64,000 nucleotides of DNA, from contig JAIOOU010000016.1 of assembly GCA_021414245.1 (NCBI GenBank), positions 103,931-167,930 on the forward strand, given 5' to 3'. Positions 10,035 to 18,682 of the stretch are shown here, in pieces. The translations under genes and the position numbers were made by a program. The DNA is from Chloroflexota bacterium (GTDB lineage Bacteria > Chloroflexota > Anaerolineae > Anaerolineales > Villigracilaceae). A model generated the notes under the pieces. It did no database searches. It saw nothing but the letters and a program-made list of their open reading frames with translations, and was not told the DNA's origin. Each line of letters opens with the position of its first letter. The stretch's first letter is position 1.

Positions 10035-10046
10035 GGCAAATTCCAT

Positions 10047-10082
10047 AAAAACAGGCGGCGGGTTTTCCCGCCGCCTGTTTTT
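10047..10082 (+). terminator. Rho-independent terminator of the polyamine transporter operon
   Basis: Stem ACAGGCGGCGGG / CCCGCCGCCTGT with a TTTT loop, preceded by A-run and followed by T-run. It lies 13 bases after the potC stop. Confidence 0.9.
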
Positions 10083-10249
10083 AATTCTCCCGTATAATTC
10101 GGCCCATGCTGTGGAAGATTCAGCCATGCAAATCCCAAATCCAGGCTGACGTTGTGAAAAAGACCGGCGGTCTTGCCGGACCGTCGATCTGGGTTGCCAT
10201 TCTTGAATCTGTTTCACACTTTCGGCGCGCTCAATCAAATCGAGGTGTA

Positions 10250-10753
10250 ATGATCTATTCCTATCTCAATTCCAAATGTGAATCCCGTGACCATGTCGAA
10301 GGCGGTTGCGGCGTGTTTGCAAAATCACCGATCGAAAAAGGGGAATTGGTTTCGTTGTGGGGCGGCCGGATCGTCCGCAGGGACGAACTTGACCCGTCCA
10401 TGCCGCGTTTTACCCAGCGGGTACTTCAGGTTGACGAGGATTTGTTTTTATTGACAGCTGAAGAGCCTGAACCGAATGATTGCTTCAATCATTCCTGCGA
10501 GCCCAACCTGGGATTCTTCGGCCAGATCGGTTTGGTGGCTTTGAGGAGGATCGAGGCAGGTGAGGAATTAAGTTTCGATTATGCCATGTCGGATGGCGGG
10601 CCTTACGATGAATTCGATTGTTACTGCGGGACTTCGGGCTGCCGAAAAAAGATCTTGGGTAATGATTGGAGACTTCCCGAATTGTGGGCCCGCTACGACG
10701 GGTATTTTTCGCCTTACCTCGCCCGGCGGATACGTTCAGTGCGCAGCAGGTAG
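10250..10753 (+). CDS. SET-domain protein (putative lysine methyltransferase)
   Basis: A compact 167-residue SET domain. Visible motifs are NHSCEPN (80-86), GEELSFDY (104-111) and a post-SET-like Cys cluster CYCGTSGC (124-131), which together form the S-adenosylmethionine and lysine channel of SET methyltransferases. The target in bacteria is unknown. ATG 10250 has GAGGTG just upstream. An in-frame ATG at 10106 would add 48 residues that do not look like SET sequence. It directly precedes a membrane GT gene (five-base gap) and may be co-transcribed with it. Confidence 0.88.
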   Translation: MIYSYLNSKCESRDHVEGGCGVFAKSPIEKGELVSLWGGRIVRRDELDPSMPRFTQRVLQVDEDLFLLTAEEPEPNDCFNHSCEPNLGFFGQIGLVALRRIEAGEELSFDYAMSDGGPYDEFDCYCGTSGCRKKILGNDWRLPELWARYDGYFSPYLARRIRSVRSR

Positions 10754-10758
10754 GTTTT

Positions 10759-12219
10759 ATGAAAATGTCTTTCCCTGCCAGGATCTATTTCATTGCAGTA
10801 TTTTTGAGAATGGTTCCTATCCTCCTGACCCGCGGGCTGGGAATTGGCCTGGACGATATGTTCCAGTACGATATGCTGGCAAGAAGCCTGGCCTCCGGGC
10901 ATGGATACCGCTGGTATGCCCGGGTAGACCTGGATCGACTGAAGTCCTATGTGAATTTTGATCTTTCCTCTGCTCAAGGCTATGATCCTAAATATGGGCT
11001 TTACACGTCCTTTCGGGCCCCCTTGTATCCGGTTTTTCTTGCTTTTGTATATCTGTTGAGCGGGATGGGTTTCACGCGTTTTCTTGCGGCCCGCCTGGTT
11101 CAAGCTGTATTTCTTGGTGCCCCACTGGCTCCGCTGACTTATTTTACAGCCCTGCATTTCTTTTCATCCTCAGGGCTGTCTGAACAGGGATATGGCGAAA
11201 AGACGGCAGTCATCGCTGCCTGGCTGGTCGCTTGCTATCCCACATTGCTTGTCTATCCGTTGGGATTGGGCACGGAGAATCTTTTTTTCGTCCTCCTGCT
11301 TGCCTCAATTCTCCTCCTGTTGATCAATATCCGGAAACCTGCATTCATGCTGTTGCCGGTTTCCGGAGCCCTTCTGGGACTGACGACGCTTACACGTTCC
11401 GTGATCCTGCCCTTTGCAGGCGCAGCCATCCTTTTTCTGTTTTACCTGCACGGCAAGAAGGCGGTTTGGGCCGGGATTGCCCTGATTCTGGTCATCACAC
11501 CGTGGGTGATCCGGAATTCCCTGCTGCATGACAGGTTAACCGGTGTTGAAACCTCGCTCGGATATAACTTGTACCTTGGTTATCATCCCAATGGAAATGG
11601 CTCGTTTGTTTTTGGTCCGTCCCTTGACCTGCTCACGATCATGGATGATGCCAGGCGGGATGAGATCGGAACCCAAAAGGCGATCGGATTCATCAAACAG
11701 CAGCCGGGCAGATTTATTCCCCTGGCCATTGAGCGTCTGCGATTTTTCTTTGGATTGGAAAAACGGGTCTTGATGTATTTTTATTCGAACAATTTGATCG
11801 GATATCTGCCGAAGCCCGCCCTGTTGACCCTTGCGGCGATCCTGTTGCTGCCGTTTGTGGTCATTTCGGTTTCAGCTGTGCTCGGCCTGCCTCTTTTGAA
11901 GTGGGATGCTCAAACGATTTTATTTTTGCTGCTGTTCGTTTTTTATCTGTTGCCGCACGTATTTATTTTATCCGAAGACCGTTTTCATCTGGCCCTGGTG
12001 CCTTTTCTGGCTATTCTGGCTGCCCGGTCATGGATCGGGGGATTTCAGGAATTACGGACGCGTTGGTACGCGTCCAATTCGAGAAAATGGCTGGTTGCCC
12101 TGTCTCTTCTGTGTGTTTGCCTGTTACTCCTGAATTGGGGCACTGAACTCGCGCGGGATGCAGATAAAATAAAAATTCTGCTTGGTCCCTTCGGAAACCG
12201 TTCCTTCTTCCCTTATTGA
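10759..12219 (+). CDS. GT39-like membrane glycosyltransferase
   Basis: A 486-residue integral membrane protein with roughly ten to eleven helices. The first extracytoplasmic loop has GLDDMFQYDMLARSLASGHG, the Asp-Asp pattern of ArnT/dolichyl-phosphate-mannose-type GT-C enzymes that use polyprenyl-linked sugar donors. ATG 10759 lies five bases after the SET gene stop; the longer frame from 10666 runs inside the SET gene and is rejected. Acceptor unknown. Confidence 0.8.
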   Translation: MKMSFPARIYFIAVFLRMVPILLTRGLGIGLDDMFQYDMLARSLASGHGYRWYARVDLDRLKSYVNFDLSSAQGYDPKYGLYTSFRAPLYPVFLAFVYLLSGMGFTRFLAARLVQAVFLGAPLAPLTYFTALHFFSSSGLSEQGYGEKTAVIAAWLVACYPTLLVYPLGLGTENLFFVLLLASILLLLINIRKPAFMLLPVSGALLGLTTLTRSVILPFAGAAILFLFYLHGKKAVWAGIALILVITPWVIRNSLLHDRLTGVETSLGYNLYLGYHPNGNGSFVFGPSLDLLTIMDDARRDEIGTQKAIGFIKQQPGRFIPLAIERLRFFFGLEKRVLMYFYSNNLIGYLPKPALLTLAAILLLPFVVISVSAVLGLPLLKWDAQTILFLLLFVFYLLPHVFILSEDRFHLALVPFLAILAARSWIGGFQELRTRWYASNSRKWLVALSLLCVCLLLLNWGTELARDADKIKILLGPFGNRSFFPY

Positions 12220-12224
12220 GAGAC

Positions 12225-12842
12225 ATGATGAAATATTTACTTGGTGAAAAACTTCAATATGACTGGAAGGTTGTGACAGTCACGATTATCAGCACCCTGC
12301 TCTTGATCATTGACCATTACTACCAGATCACCTCCCTGAAGTATTGGGACCGCGTGATTCTCTATCTCCTGGTCCCTCTTCTTTTGATCCTGCTGGTCTT
12401 CCGTGAGCATCCCGGGAATTTCGGTTTTTCATTTGGCGATTGGAAATTGGGGCTCACATATACCGCCATCGGCATTCTGGTTATGGCGCCCGTCATCTAT
12501 TATCTTGGAAGCGGGAACGAATCCATGCGGAATTATTACGAGAGATTCCTGCCCGGCCTGCCGTGGACAACCTTCCTCGATTTGATCGGATGGGAATTTC
12601 TGTTCCGGGGTCTGATCTTGTTTGCGTACGCCCGCAAATTTGGACATGAAGCCTTGTGGCTGCAAGCTGTGCCTTTTGCGATTGCCCACATCAGCAAACC
12701 TGCCATCGAGACTCTTTCCACCGTTTTTGGCGGTTTTTTATTTGGCTGGGTAGCGTACCGAACCCGTTCCTTCCTGTGGCCCTTCCTGATCCACTGGTTC
12801 ATTGCCACATTTGTGATCATTGTGGCGGCAGGCGCACTATGA
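12225..12842 (+). CDS. CPBP-family intramembrane metalloprotease-like protein
   Basis: A 205-residue protein with about six to seven helices. The CPBP (Abi/Rce1) motifs are partly kept: WEFLFRG (Glu124, Arg128; the family's EExxxR has become WExxxR), FAIAH (His155) and a final HWFIA helix. The loss of the first Glu of the EE pair leaves activity uncertain. It starts five bases after the GT39-like gene. Its stop overlaps the next start (ATGA). Confidence 0.8.
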   Translation: MMKYLLGEKLQYDWKVVTVTIISTLLLIIDHYYQITSLKYWDRVILYLLVPLLLILLVFREHPGNFGFSFGDWKLGLTYTAIGILVMAPVIYYLGSGNESMRNYYERFLPGLPWTTFLDLIGWEFLFRGLILFAYARKFGHEALWLQAVPFAIAHISKPAIETLSTVFGGFLFGWVAYRTRSFLWPFLIHWFIATFVIIVAAGAL

Positions 12843-13282
12843 CGGAATATGTTCTTCGCGCGGCATTGGAGACGGAGTCGGCCCAAATTAAAGCATTAAT
12901 TCATTTGACGGGCATCAATCCCACCGGTCTGGACTGGAAGCGTTTTCTTGTTGCGGTTGATGAAAAGGGGAGAGTCATTGGTTGCGGACAGATCAAACCT
13001 CACGGGGGGGACATCCGGGAATTGGCCTCCATTGCCGTTCATCCTGATCATCAAGGCCGGGGTATTGCCCGTGCGGTGATCGAAAGATTGCTGAAGGGTT
13101 CGCCGCGCCCGCTCTATTTGACCTGTCTGTCCGTGAACGAGGGTCTGTATCAAAAATTTGGTTTTCATACGCTTTCTTATGAATCCATGCCGCGCTATTT
13201 TCAAAAATTGGCCAGGTTCTTCCAAATGGCCGACGTCATCCGCCGTTCAGGGAACGAATTAAGGGTCATGATGTTGGAGTAA
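12839..13282 (+). CDS. GNAT-family N-acetyltransferase
   Basis: A 147-residue acetyl-CoA-dependent acetyltransferase. The GNAT motif A, HPDHQGRGIARAVIERLL (about residues 73-90), forms the pyrophosphate-binding loop. ATG 12839 overlaps the previous stop by four bases; the longer open frame from 12656 lies inside the upstream gene. Substrate unknown. Confidence 0.88.
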   Translation: MTEYVLRAALETESAQIKALIHLTGINPTGLDWKRFLVAVDEKGRVIGCGQIKPHGGDIRELASIAVHPDHQGRGIARAVIERLLKGSPRPLYLTCLSVNEGLYQKFGFHTLSYESMPRYFQKLARFFQMADVIRRSGNELRVMMLE

Positions 13283-13292
13283 AATCAATATT

Positions 13293-13874
13293 ATGAAAAA
13301 TGCTTTATATGTTTTGCTTGGGGTCATGGCGGGGTTTGTGCTGGCGGGGGTGCTGGTTTTTGTTTCCCGAGCTCCAGCTGGGGAACCGATCATCCTGCAG
13401 CCAGCACCGACTGCGGCCCCGATAGCAGTACATGTCATCGGCGCTGTGCCGCGTCCGGGATTGTATGAATTTCCGTCAGGGGCCCGCGTGCAAAATGCGG
13501 TCGATGCCGCTGGCGGGCTTCTGGCGGATGCAAACCCGGACGCCTTAAACCTGGCGGCTCTGCTTGAAGATGGGCAGCAATTGGATATTCCTTACAGGGA
13601 TGGAAGCGCTCCGGCAAATGACACCTCCACTTTTGACCTGCCTTCTGATGCAACCGAAACGCCTGCCGGCACCGCCAACGAAGACCTGGTGAATATCAAC
13701 ACTGCCTCCCTGGAGGAGTTGGATGCGCTGCCCGGGATCGGTCCCACCACTGCACAGAAAATCCTGGATTACCGCGAAGAAAATGGTCCGTTTACAAGCA
13801 TCGATGATATTTTGAATGTTTCCGGCATCGGTCCTGCCACCTTTGATGAGATCAAGGACCTGATTACAACCTGA
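13293..13874 (+). CDS. ComEA-like helix-hairpin-helix DNA-binding protein
   Basis: A 193-residue membrane-anchored protein with a single N-terminal helix, an SLBB-like beta domain (about 45-105, VIGAVPRPGLYEF), a Thr/Pro/Ala-rich linker, and two C-terminal helix-hairpin-helix motifs (VNINTASLEELDALPGIG and FTSIDDILNVSGIG). This is the architecture of ComEA, the surface receptor for transforming DNA. No comEC is in this window, so a role in competence is inferred. The stop overlaps the next start by one base (TGATG). Confidence 0.87.
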   Translation: MKNALYVLLGVMAGFVLAGVLVFVSRAPAGEPIILQPAPTAAPIAVHVIGAVPRPGLYEFPSGARVQNAVDAAGGLLADANPDALNLAALLEDGQQLDIPYRDGSAPANDTSTFDLPSDATETPAGTANEDLVNINTASLEELDALPGIGPTTAQKILDYREENGPFTSIDDILNVSGIGPATFDEIKDLITT

Positions 13875-14449
13875 TGCCTCCCTTCGATCATTTTTCTGCA
13901 ATCGCCCCGCTTTACGCCCGCGCAACCTATTCAAAATTAATTTATTTGAAGGAATATGCCTCGCTGCCCGTGGACGGGCTCCTGCTGGATGTGGGTGGCG
14001 GGACGGGAAGAGTCTCTTCAACGGTCATGGGCCTGGTCAACGGGGTGGTCATTGCCGATGTGTCTTTTGGAATGCTAAAAGAGACGCAGCACGCATCGCG
14101 CGCGCTCAGGCCTGTGTGCGGCGGTTCTGAATCACTTCCCTTTGCCGACAATTCCTTCGAACGCGTCATCATGGTGGACGCGCTGCATCATGTATTGGAC
14201 CAAAAGAAAAGCGCCCGGGAAATGTTCCGGGTGCTGAAGCCGGGCGGAGTGCTGGTGATCGAAGAACCGGATATCCGTACCTTTGGGGTGAAGCTGATCG
14301 CCATCGCGGAAAAGTTGCTGGTGATGCGCAGCCATTTTTTCCCGCCGGATAAGATCGCGGAGATGTTTCCCGGGGAGGAAACATCCATCCGGGTCGGGGA
14401 AGGGACAGCCTGGGTGATCATAAAAAAAGCAGGTCATGCACTAGCATAG
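13874..14449 (+). CDS. Class I SAM-dependent methyltransferase
   Basis: A 191-residue UbiE-like methyltransferase. Motif I DVGGGTGRVS (about 36-45) binds S-adenosylmethionine, and the later segments LPFADNSFERVIMVDALHH and VLKPGGVLVIEEPD fit motifs II and III. It overlaps the ComEA-like gene by one base. The stop codon sits inside the shared terminator hairpin. Substrate unknown. Confidence 0.87.
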   Translation: MPPFDHFSAIAPLYARATYSKLIYLKEYASLPVDGLLLDVGGGTGRVSSTVMGLVNGVVIADVSFGMLKETQHASRALRPVCGGSESLPFADNSFERVIMVDALHHVLDQKKSAREMFRVLKPGGVLVIEEPDIRTFGVKLIAIAEKLLVMRSHFFPPDKIAEMFPGEETSIRVGEGTAWVIIKKAGHALA

Positions 14450-14467
14450 CATGACCTGCTTTTTTTA
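14422..14467. terminator. Bidirectional terminator between convergent methyltransferase and acyl-CoA dehydrogenase genes
   Basis: A-run, stem GCAGGTCATGC / GCATGACCTGC, T-run. Because it is flanked by A on one side and T on the other, it can terminate both strands. Confidence 0.85.
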
Positions 14468-14495
14468 TCTCTAATTGGGAATCAGCGGGTGCCAA

Positions 14496-15647
14496 TTACT
14501 CGCTTGCCAAAACATGGCGTGCAATAACCAATCTTTGGATCTCACTCGTCCCTTCCCCGATGGTCATCAGGCGGGCATCCCGATACATTCGCTCGACTTG
14601 ATACTCGCGGCTGTATCCGTTCCCTCCATGGATCTGAATGGCTTCATAACACACACGTTCCGCCATTTCCGTGGCGTATAGCTTGGCCATGGCGGCTTCC
14701 TTGTTGAATGGACGGCCCTGATCCTTGACCCAGGCGGCTTTGTGGAGCATGGTCCGCGCCAGCTCGATCTCGGTGGCCATGTTTGCAAGTTTGAATTGGA
14801 TGGCCTGGAATTCGGAAATGGACTGGCCGAAAGCTTTGCGTTCGCGCGCATAATCCACGGCGGCTTCAAAGGCAGCCTGCGCCAGTCCGACGGAAATGCC
14901 GCCGATGCTGATGCGTCCGGCGTCCAATGTTGCCAGCGTTTGCTGGAGTCCGCGCCCTTCCACGCCGACCAGATTGCCAAGCGGCACACGGACATTGTCA
15001 TAGGTCACGCCATGAGCCGGGGAGCCCCTCAATCCCATTTTCTTCTCGGCCGGGCCGATCGTGAGTCCCTTCGAATCGGTCGGGACCAGGATCATGCTCA
15101 GCGATTTTGAGGCACCCTTTGGGTCGGTGCGGACCAGGGTGATGATGTACTCTGCGATGCCGGCGTTGGTGCACCACATCTTTGCGCCGTTGATGACCCA
15201 TTCATTGCCTTGTTTTTCGGCTTTGGTGATCACCCCGCCTTGGATGTCCGATCCCGCGCCGGGTTCGGTCAGAGCCAGCGCCCCGAGTTTGTTTTTACCT
15301 TCCGCCACAAGGGTCAACCACTTCTTTTTAAGTTCCTCTGACCCGTACAGGGTGATCGGCGCGGTGCCCAACCCATTGTGGGCAGTGAAGGCCAGTGCGG
15401 TGGAACCGCAGCCCCAGCCTAGCTCTTCCATCGCGATGGTCGAGGAGATCATGTCCACATTTGATCCGCCGTAGGCTTCCGGGATGCTCATGCCCAGCAG
15501 ACCGATCGGCCCTCCCTTGCGGACCGCGTCCCAGTTAAACGCCTCGTTTTCATCCACTTCCCGCGCTTTGGGTTTGACCACCTTGCCCACGAAATCGTGG
15601 ACAGACTTTTTCCAGGCTTTTTGTTCATCACTTAGATCGAAATCCAT
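14496..15647 (-). CDS. Acyl-CoA dehydrogenase
   Basis: A 383-residue FAD enzyme of the acyl-CoA dehydrogenase family, with [12 protein letters not shown] in the FAD/substrate site and [10 protein letters not shown] at the C-terminus (presumed catalytic Glu near residue 365). AGGAG lies upstream of the start. It is only moderately similar to the copy at 4545-5714, so the two probably act on different acyl-CoAs (fatty or branched-chain). It stands alone, with a shared terminator downstream. Confidence 0.93.
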   Translation of the reverse strand: MDFDLSDEQKAWKKSVHDFVGKVVKPKAREVDENEAFNWDAVRKGGPIGLLGMSIPEAYGGSNVDMISSTIAMEELGWGCGSTALAFTAHNGLGTAPITLYGSEELKKKWLTLVAEGKNKLGALALTEPGAGSDIQGGVITKAEKQGNEWVINGAKMWCTNAGIAEYIITLVRTDPKGASKSLSMILVPTDSKGLTIGPAEKKMGLRGSPAHGVTYDNVRVPLGNLVGVEGRGLQQTLATLDAGRISIGGISVGLAQAAFEAAVDYARERKAFGQSISEFQAIQFKLANMATEIELARTMLHKAAWVKDQGRPFNKEAAMAKLYATEMAERVCYEAIQIHGGNGYSREYQVERMYRDARLMTIGEGTSEIQRLVIARHVLASE

Positions 15648-15668
15648 TTCACGCTCCTGCGTTTTTCC

Positions 15669-16007
15669 TTATATTGTAATCACTTTGGCGGCTTTTGTTT
15701 GCGCCTCGATAATGTCCGTCATTCCACCCACGATCCCGATTTGCGTTTGATGGTTCAGACCATAGTATTCCAGGCAGGTCGAGCAGATGATCAGCCGCAC
15801 CCCTTTTGCCTCCAGGGCCTTCAGTGGCTCAAGAACCGTTGAGCCTGCAATAGTCAACTTTACCCCTTCGGTATAAAAACAGATCGCAGAGGGCAGCGAG
15901 TTATTCTGCAGAAGCAATTCGAAATATTTGGCAGCCAGCTTAAGTTGCAGATCGAGATCTGCTTTGCCCATGCCTGCACTGGCAACGAGAATTACAGTGT
16001 CTTTCAT
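15669..16007 (-). CDS. DsrE-family protein resembling the C-terminal domain of YedF
   Basis: A 112-residue single-domain DsrE/sulfur-relay-type protein. The pair Cys75 and Cys78 in CSTCLEYYGL, followed by GIVGGMTDI, matches the C-terminal domain of the selenium-metabolism-linked protein YedF, here without the SirA/TusA N-terminal domain. AAGGAG precedes ATG 16007; the longer frame to 16052 is rejected. It lies eight bases downstream of the YwiC-like gene. YedF often accompanies YedE-type transporters. Two YeeE/YedE genes lie 15 kb away, one apparently with selenocysteine. Confidence 0.8.
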   Translation of the reverse strand: MKDTVILVASAGMGKADLDLQLKLAAKYFELLLQNNSLPSAICFYTEGVKLTIAGSTVLEPLKALEAKGVRLIICSTCLEYYGLNHQTQIGIVGGMTDIIEAQTKAAKVITI

Positions 16008-16015
16008 GTCGCTCC

Positions 16016-16837
16016 TTAAAGCTTCCAGAAAATGAGGAATAATATTGTCCATAGCGAACTGATGATCAGCTGGCGGATGCCGATCCGGGTTGGTTTTGCG
16101 CCGACAGCCGGATGGTCAATGCCCCACAGCGTTTCCAGCCATTGCAGCAGGAAGGGCATGAAGATCAGCCGCGGCAGCAAGCCCGTGCCAGGTCCAAGTG
16201 TAAGAGTGGCGGCCAGATTGAAAGAGGTGTACAAAAGCGCTCTTCCACCGGCTTTGAATCGGACAGGACGATCCGGAACCGATTTCCACTCACGTTGTTC
16301 AAGTCGCAAATAGGCATGGATGATACTGGCCGAAATTTGCAGCCAGGAAAGGGCCCATAACCACCATCCAGGCGGGGAGTACGCGTGGTTGCCAACCCAG
16401 TATGCAGCCGGCGCAGCCAGAGACAGCACGCCCGTGGCGAGAATCTCGATGCCCGCCTGTTTTCTTTCTTCACGCTTGCTGACCAGCCAGAGATGCCGGC
16501 AAAAGACCGGAATGCCCGGAATTGCGAGATAGAGAACATATCCATACCCGTTGAGGATCAATTCTGACAGGGCCAGGGCTGCGACCATGCCGTAGATCAG
16601 CACCCAGAAACGGGCGGGATTCAGATCCGTTTTCGGTCGTCTGCCTGAATACACTTTGACGAGAACTGTCATCGGCTGGCGGAGCATAAATGCGGACATG
16701 ACCGCAATGATCAATGCGATTGTGCCTTGATGGATTTGCTCACCTGCAAAAATTCCAACCAGAAGTGGACTTAGAATAAAAACCCATGAACCATGGTCCT
16801 GCGGGACCGCGATCTGTTTTTTGAAATAATCATGCAT
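16016..16837 (-). CDS. YwiC-like integral membrane protein
   Basis: A 273-residue membrane protein with about eight to nine helices. It begins with the family sequence PQDHGSWVFILSPLLVG, characteristic of YwiC-like proteins of unknown function. The start is ATG 16837; an ATG at 16855 in frame would add six residues. It is followed after eight bases by the DsrE-like gene. The tail has a conserved-looking LLPRLIFMPFLLQWLETLWG segment that resembles prenyltransferase-like membrane proteins. Function unknown. Confidence 0.75.
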   Translation of the reverse strand: MHDYFKKQIAVPQDHGSWVFILSPLLVGIFAGEQIHQGTIALIIAVMSAFMLRQPMTVLVKVYSGRRPKTDLNPARFWVLIYGMVAALALSELILNGYGYVLYLAIPGIPVFCRHLWLVSKREERKQAGIEILATGVLSLAAPAAYWVGNHAYSPPGWWLWALSWLQISASIIHAYLRLEQREWKSVPDRPVRFKAGGRALLYTSFNLAATLTLGPGTGLLPRLIFMPFLLQWLETLWGIDHPAVGAKPTRIGIRQLIISSLWTILFLIFWKL

Positions 16838-16918
16838 GCGCGGGCAAGCATACAAGAAAACCTGCCCGAAGGCAAGGTTGATATAATATGACTTAAATCA
16901 CCAAAGGAGAAATCTCGA

Positions 16919-17632
16919 ATGGCAAAGAAAAAGAGCGTCAAAAAACCTGAAACAAACAAGACGGACAAGACGATCCAATATATTGGCATTGCTGTGATCC
17001 TGATCGTGGTTGGATTCATTGCCTGGCCGTATATTCCCAAACCGGAAACCAAAACGCCGGCCGCCAGCTCCGGAAGCGCAGCGGCCTCACCGGCGTGTGC
17101 AATGTTCGATTCCATCCCTGCTTCAGGGCAGTATACAGAAGCCCCGCCTTTAAAGGTGGACACAGCCAGACAATATTTCGCGACGGTCACGATGCAAAAT
17201 GGCGGCGAGTTCGTCATGCAGTTGTATCCTGACAAGGCGCCGGTCACCGTCAACAGCTTTGTTTTCCTGGCTTGCAAGAACTACTTTAACGGTGTCACTT
17301 TCCATCGTGTGCTGGATGGATTTATGGCGCAGGGCGGCGACCCGACCGGGACGGGAATGGGCGGCCCCGGATATGAGTTCGCAAACGAGGACAGCGACCT
17401 AACCTTTGACAAGGATGGCGTGGTGGCAATGGCCAATGCCGGCCGGGATACGAACGGCAGCCAGTTCTTCATCACTTATGGTCCCCAGGAATTCCTGAAT
17501 GGCGGTTACACCATCTTTGGGCAGGTGGTCGAGGGGATGGATGTGGTCAATGGGCTGACGCGCCGTGATCCGGATCAGGGCCCCGATTTTACCGGTGATG
17601 CGATCGCCACGATTGTGATCGCCGAAAAATAA
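16919..17632 (+). CDS. Membrane-anchored cyclophilin-type peptidyl-prolyl isomerase
   Basis: A 237-residue protein: Lys-rich cytoplasmic N-terminus, one membrane helix (about 22-40), an Ala/Pro/Ser linker, then a cyclophilin domain (about 80-237) with VTFHRVLDGFMAQGGDP and GSQFFITYGP, which hold the catalytic Arg and the proline-binding residues. It probably helps fold exported proteins. Ribosome site AAAGGAGA lies eleven bases upstream. A soluble cyclophilin is at 52296-52814. Confidence 0.92.
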   Translation: MAKKKSVKKPETNKTDKTIQYIGIAVILIVVGFIAWPYIPKPETKTPAASSGSAAASPACAMFDSIPASGQYTEAPPLKVDTARQYFATVTMQNGGEFVMQLYPDKAPVTVNSFVFLACKNYFNGVTFHRVLDGFMAQGGDPTGTGMGGPGYEFANEDSDLTFDKDGVVAMANAGRDTNGSQFFITYGPQEFLNGGYTIFGQVVEGMDVVNGLTRRDPDQGPDFTGDAIATIVIAEK

Positions 17633-17646
17633 GCGTTGATCAATTA

Positions 17647-17691
17647 AACAAAAGAAGGATGAAGCACCCTGCTTCATCCTTCTTTTGTTTT
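17647..17691. terminator. Bidirectional terminator between cyclophilin and Nmad2-like genes
   Basis: Near-perfect stem AACAAAAGAAGGATGAAGC / GCTTCATCCTTCTTTTGTT around a short ACCCT loop, A-rich on the left and T-rich on the right, between two convergent genes. Confidence 0.85.
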
Positions 17692-17708
17692 CCGGATTCG
17701 GGTTGGGG

Positions 17709-18362
17709 CTATTCGTCCTCTTCAAGATCCCGCAAAGAGCAAATGGCCTGCAGCTCCTTCTCACGGGAATATTGTTTCTTAAGCTGCGGGTCGCCAAAGG
17801 CCTTGTTTGGGACAATATCCATGTTTTCAACCCAGTGAATAAAGGTTTCAAGCAGGATCTGATTTTCGCTGGTTTGATGGCCCTTGCCGGTATCCTTTAA
17901 ATCCTTCAGGTCTTCAGGCAGTTTAACCGGCTGGTCACCGAAATAATAAAACTGTTTTGAAACCAGTGCAAAGCGGCCGCCCAGGTCTTTTTCCATATTG
18001 TTCTCACGGTGTATCCCTGTCCGTATTTTTATATTTTCAGATGAGAGGTAGTTATAAATGCAATCTCCCATGCGCATACGATAATCCCGGCTGCGCCAAT
18101 CCGGTTTCTTTTTGGGAACGAAGGTCTTGCAGAATTGGTCGTATTCCTCCAGGGTCATTTTGCCTGTGACTTTCATGGCGTACACAATGGAGTCTGAGAT
18201 ATCACCGATGGGAGATTGGGCCGACCCGAGGCCAACGACCCAATCGTCCACTTCAGCGGCCAGGCGGATCGAAGGCTTGCGTATGGCCAGGGAGCACACG
18301 CCCCAAAATGGATTTGGGGCGGCGCCATCGTCGCAGGCCAGGGTATAGAAGATTAATTTCAT
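17709..18362 (-). CDS. Nmad2-like putative nucleotide-modification protein
   Basis: A 217-residue protein. The N-terminus (FYTLACDDGAAPNPFWGVC), then KPSIRLAAEVDDWVVGLGS, and later DSIVYAMKVT match what I recall of the Nmad2 family (nucleotide modification associated domain 2), which was predicted from genome context of DNA base-modification systems. No biochemical role is proven for the family, to my knowledge. It is followed downstream by the gene end at 17709 and preceded by a small helical protein (18404-18670) and a HAD hydrolase, all on the same strand with gaps of about 41 and 12 bases. Confidence 0.7.
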   Translation of the reverse strand: MKLIFYTLACDDGAAPNPFWGVCSLAIRKPSIRLAAEVDDWVVGLGSAQSPIGDISDSIVYAMKVTGKMTLEEYDQFCKTFVPKKKPDWRSRDYRMRMGDCIYNYLSSENIKIRTGIHRENNMEKDLGGRFALVSKQFYYFGDQPVKLPEDLKDLKDTGKGHQTSENQILLETFIHWVENMDIVPNKAFGDPQLKKQYSREKELQAICSLRDLEEDE

Positions 18363-18403
18363 GTGTTGTTTCGGTTTCCTTATTTTCTGAAAGAAATATC
18401 AGG

Positions 18404-18670
18404 TTAATACAGGTCTGGGTCATCCACGATGGCGGGTGGCTCGGAGATCAGGGCATGGGGCCAGGCTCCGCTTTCGTGCATCATGGCCGCCAATTCATAG
18501 GGTGTTAGAAGATATTCCAATTCCTGCGTTTCGACAAATTCCAGGATCAATTTGTGCGAGGGTTTTTCGGTCTTGAAACTTTTTTGAACGCGGCCGAGGA
18601 AATATTTCGCACTCTCAGGCGAGATCTGATAGCGCGCGGAGATCGCTTCGTAGGGCTTGAGTTTATCCAT
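18404..18670 (-). CDS. Small hypothetical protein, predicted helical
   Basis: An 88-residue protein not recognised. It has few Cys or Gly residues and reads as a string of amphipathic helices (PYEAISARYQISPESAKYFL) ending in acidic DDPDLY. It lies between the HAD hydrolase (12 bases upstream) and the Nmad2-like gene (41 bases downstream), so the three are likely one transcript. It may be a partner of the Nmad2-like protein; this is inference only. Confidence 0.65.
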   Translation of the reverse strand: MDKLKPYEAISARYQISPESAKYFLGRVQKSFKTEKPSHKLILEFVETQELEYLLTPYELAAMMHESGAWPHALISEPPAIVDDPDLY

Positions 18671-18682
18671 TTTTTCCTTATT

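Noticed and set aside
10106..10249. In-frame ATG upstream of the SET gene as true start
   Set aside because: The extra 48 residues do not resemble SET sequence, and a good ribosome site precedes ATG 10250.
16882..16887. TATAAT upstream of the cyclophilin as a promoter
   Set aside because: No -35-like box at 16-18 bases; left out as unsupported.
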